Shown here in pieces: positions 7,487 through 8,243 of a stretch of 8,243 nucleotides of DNA. The position numbers and the translations under genes were made by a program. The stretch's first letter is position 1; each line of letters starts with the position of its first letter. The stretch spans positions 1 to 8,243 of the forward strand of contig JAPUJU010000220.1 in NCBI GenBank assembly GCA_027296025.1, read 5' to 3'. Under the pieces are notes generated by a model, which saw only the letters and a program-made list of their open reading frames with translations, was not told where the DNA came from and ran no database searches. The stretch comes from a bacterium (lineage in GTDB: Bacteria; Krumholzibacteriota; Krumholzibacteriia; WVZY01).

Positions 7487-7518
7487 ACACATGTGTTCAT
7501 CCGCACACTGCGGTGTGT
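7487..7518. repeat. Two short palindromes between the rhomboid and PEP mutase-like genes
   Basis: ACACATGTGT (7487-7496) is a perfect 10-bp palindrome. CACAC-TGCG-GTGTG (7504-7517) can form a 5-bp hairpin, extended by a G-T wobble (7503/7518). Both share the CACA/TGTG word. No T-run follows, so they do not make a convincing terminator. They may be an operator pair or chance. Confidence 0.25.
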
Positions 7519-7535
7519 CTAACGAAACGAGGCCT

Positions 7536-8243
7536 ATGTTGAAAACCACGCAGATCCAGAAGGCGAAAGATTTTCTCGCATTACATCACGACCCGAAACT
7601 TCTCGTCCTTCCGAACATATGGGATCCCGGCGGAGCACGTCTGCTCGAGCACCTCGGCTATCCCGCTGTCGCAACGGCGAGCGCTGCCGTTGCGTACTCG
7701 CTCGGACACGATGACGGTGAGCGCATCACCTTTGACGTCATGGTCGACGTCATTCAACGAATCGCCTCGGCGGTCAGCGTGCCTGTCAGCGCAGATATCG
7801 AAGGCGGCTACGGCGAGGACCCGCTGGACGTGTTCAACAACGTTCGGCGGATCGTTCAGGCTGGAGCCGTTGGCATCAACATCGAAGACAGCTTCTCGGA
7901 AGGAGGCCCGCTGCGCGATGCGTCATCCCAATGCGAGCGCATCCGGCAGGCACGCAACGCGGCCCGCGGAGAAAAGGTGCCCATCGTCATAAACGCTCGA
8001 ATGGACGTCTTCATCGGCAGCGATACCGCCACCGACGATCAGATGAGTGAAGCGGTTTCCCGTGCCAGAGCCTATCTCGATGCGGGAGCCGATTGCATCT
8101 ATCCGATCACCCTCGGCAGGATCAAGGCGCTCAAGGAACTGCTCTCGCAGATCCGCGCGCCGATCAACGTGTATGCGAACGCGAAAGCCGCGCCGATGCG
8201 CGACCTCGAAAAGGCGGGCATCAGCCGGCTCAGTCTGGGCCCC
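7536..8243 (+). CDS. Isocitrate lyase/phosphoenolpyruvate mutase superfamily protein (partial, C-terminus beyond right edge)
   Basis: The first 236 residues of a TIM-barrel enzyme of the PEP mutase-like family (PF13714 type); typical members have about 250-290. Recognisable parts are VLPNIWDPGGARLLE (24-38), ATASAAVAYSLGHDDGE (46-62), the metal-binding ADIEGGYGED (86-95, with D87 and E89), GINIEDS (113-119, with E117 and D118), and INARMDVF (152-159). The catalytic-cysteine loop of isocitrate and methylisocitrate lyases (K-K/R-C-G-H) is absent: the loop after IEDS reads FSEGGPLRDASSQ. It is therefore unlikely to be an ICL or PrpB-type lyase. C-C or C-P bond chemistry on a small 2-oxo acid is possible, but the substrate cannot be read here. 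The ATG at 7536 follows GAGG by 3 nt, 66 nt after the rhomboid gene. The reading frame stays open to the edge. Confidence 0.9.
   Translation, partial: MLKTTQIQKAKDFLALHHDPKLLVLPNIWDPGGARLLEHLGYPAVATASAAVAYSLGHDDGERITFDVMVDVIQRIASAVSVPVSADIEGGYGEDPLDVFNNVRRIVQAGAVGINIEDSFSEGGPLRDASSQCERIRQARNAARGEKVPIVINARMDVFIGSDTATDDQMSEAVSRARAYLDAGADCIYPITLGRIKALKELLSQIRAPINVYANAKAAPMRDLEKAGISRLSLGP

Noticed and set aside
7690..7992. 100-residue plus-strand open frame inside the PEP mutase-like gene
   Set aside because: It is in the wrong frame relative to a 236-residue conserved reading frame that starts at 7536 and covers it fully.

Overview
The window holds two divergent gene blocks from a moderately GC-rich bacterial chromosome. 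On the minus strand, reading right to left, lies the front half of a respiratory complex I (NADH:quinone oxidoreductase) operon in the canonical order nuoA-nuoB-nuoC-nuoD-nuoE-nuoF-nuoG. NuoG runs off the left edge, and nuoH to nuoN probably follow outside the window. On the plus strand, starting at 5996, lie a DUF2064/TIGR04282-type glycosyltransferase, a rhomboid-family intramembrane serine protease, and an isocitrate lyase/PEP mutase superfamily protein cut by the right edge.

The nuo genes are tightly packed. A and B overlap by 10 nt, B-C are 6 nt apart, C-D 2 nt, E-F 19 nt and F-G 27 nt. The exception is a 100-nt spacer between D and E. NuoC and NuoD are separate proteins, not fused as in E. 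coli. All iron-sulfur ligand sets expected in B, E, F and the visible part of G are intact, including the extra four-cysteine N7 set of NuoG. NuoE, F and G form the NADH-oxidising arm (FMN plus a chain of Fe-S clusters). NuoB, C and D form the connecting arm with cluster N2 and the quinone pocket. NuoA is the first membrane subunit. The enzyme should pass electrons from NADH to quinone and pump ions.

The intergenic region between nuoA and the glycosyltransferase (5754-5995) is the main regulatory area. It contains a sigma70-like promoter facing nuoA and a second one facing the glycosyltransferase, whose predicted +1 falls on the start codon, suggesting a leaderless mRNA. It also contains an FNR-box-like palindrome between the two promoters and a CRP-like palindrome just downstream of the predicted nuo +1. 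These are readings of sequence by eye, not tested sites.

The organism cannot be named from this window. Separate nuoC and nuoD, GC-rich third positions, GTG starts and Shine-Dalgarno sites fit many bacterial phyla with a respiratory, NADH-linked metabolism. I found no mobile elements, CRISPR arrays, RNA genes or clear intrinsic terminators, and no convincing undescribed system. The items most worth a second look are the control elements in the divergent intergenic region.
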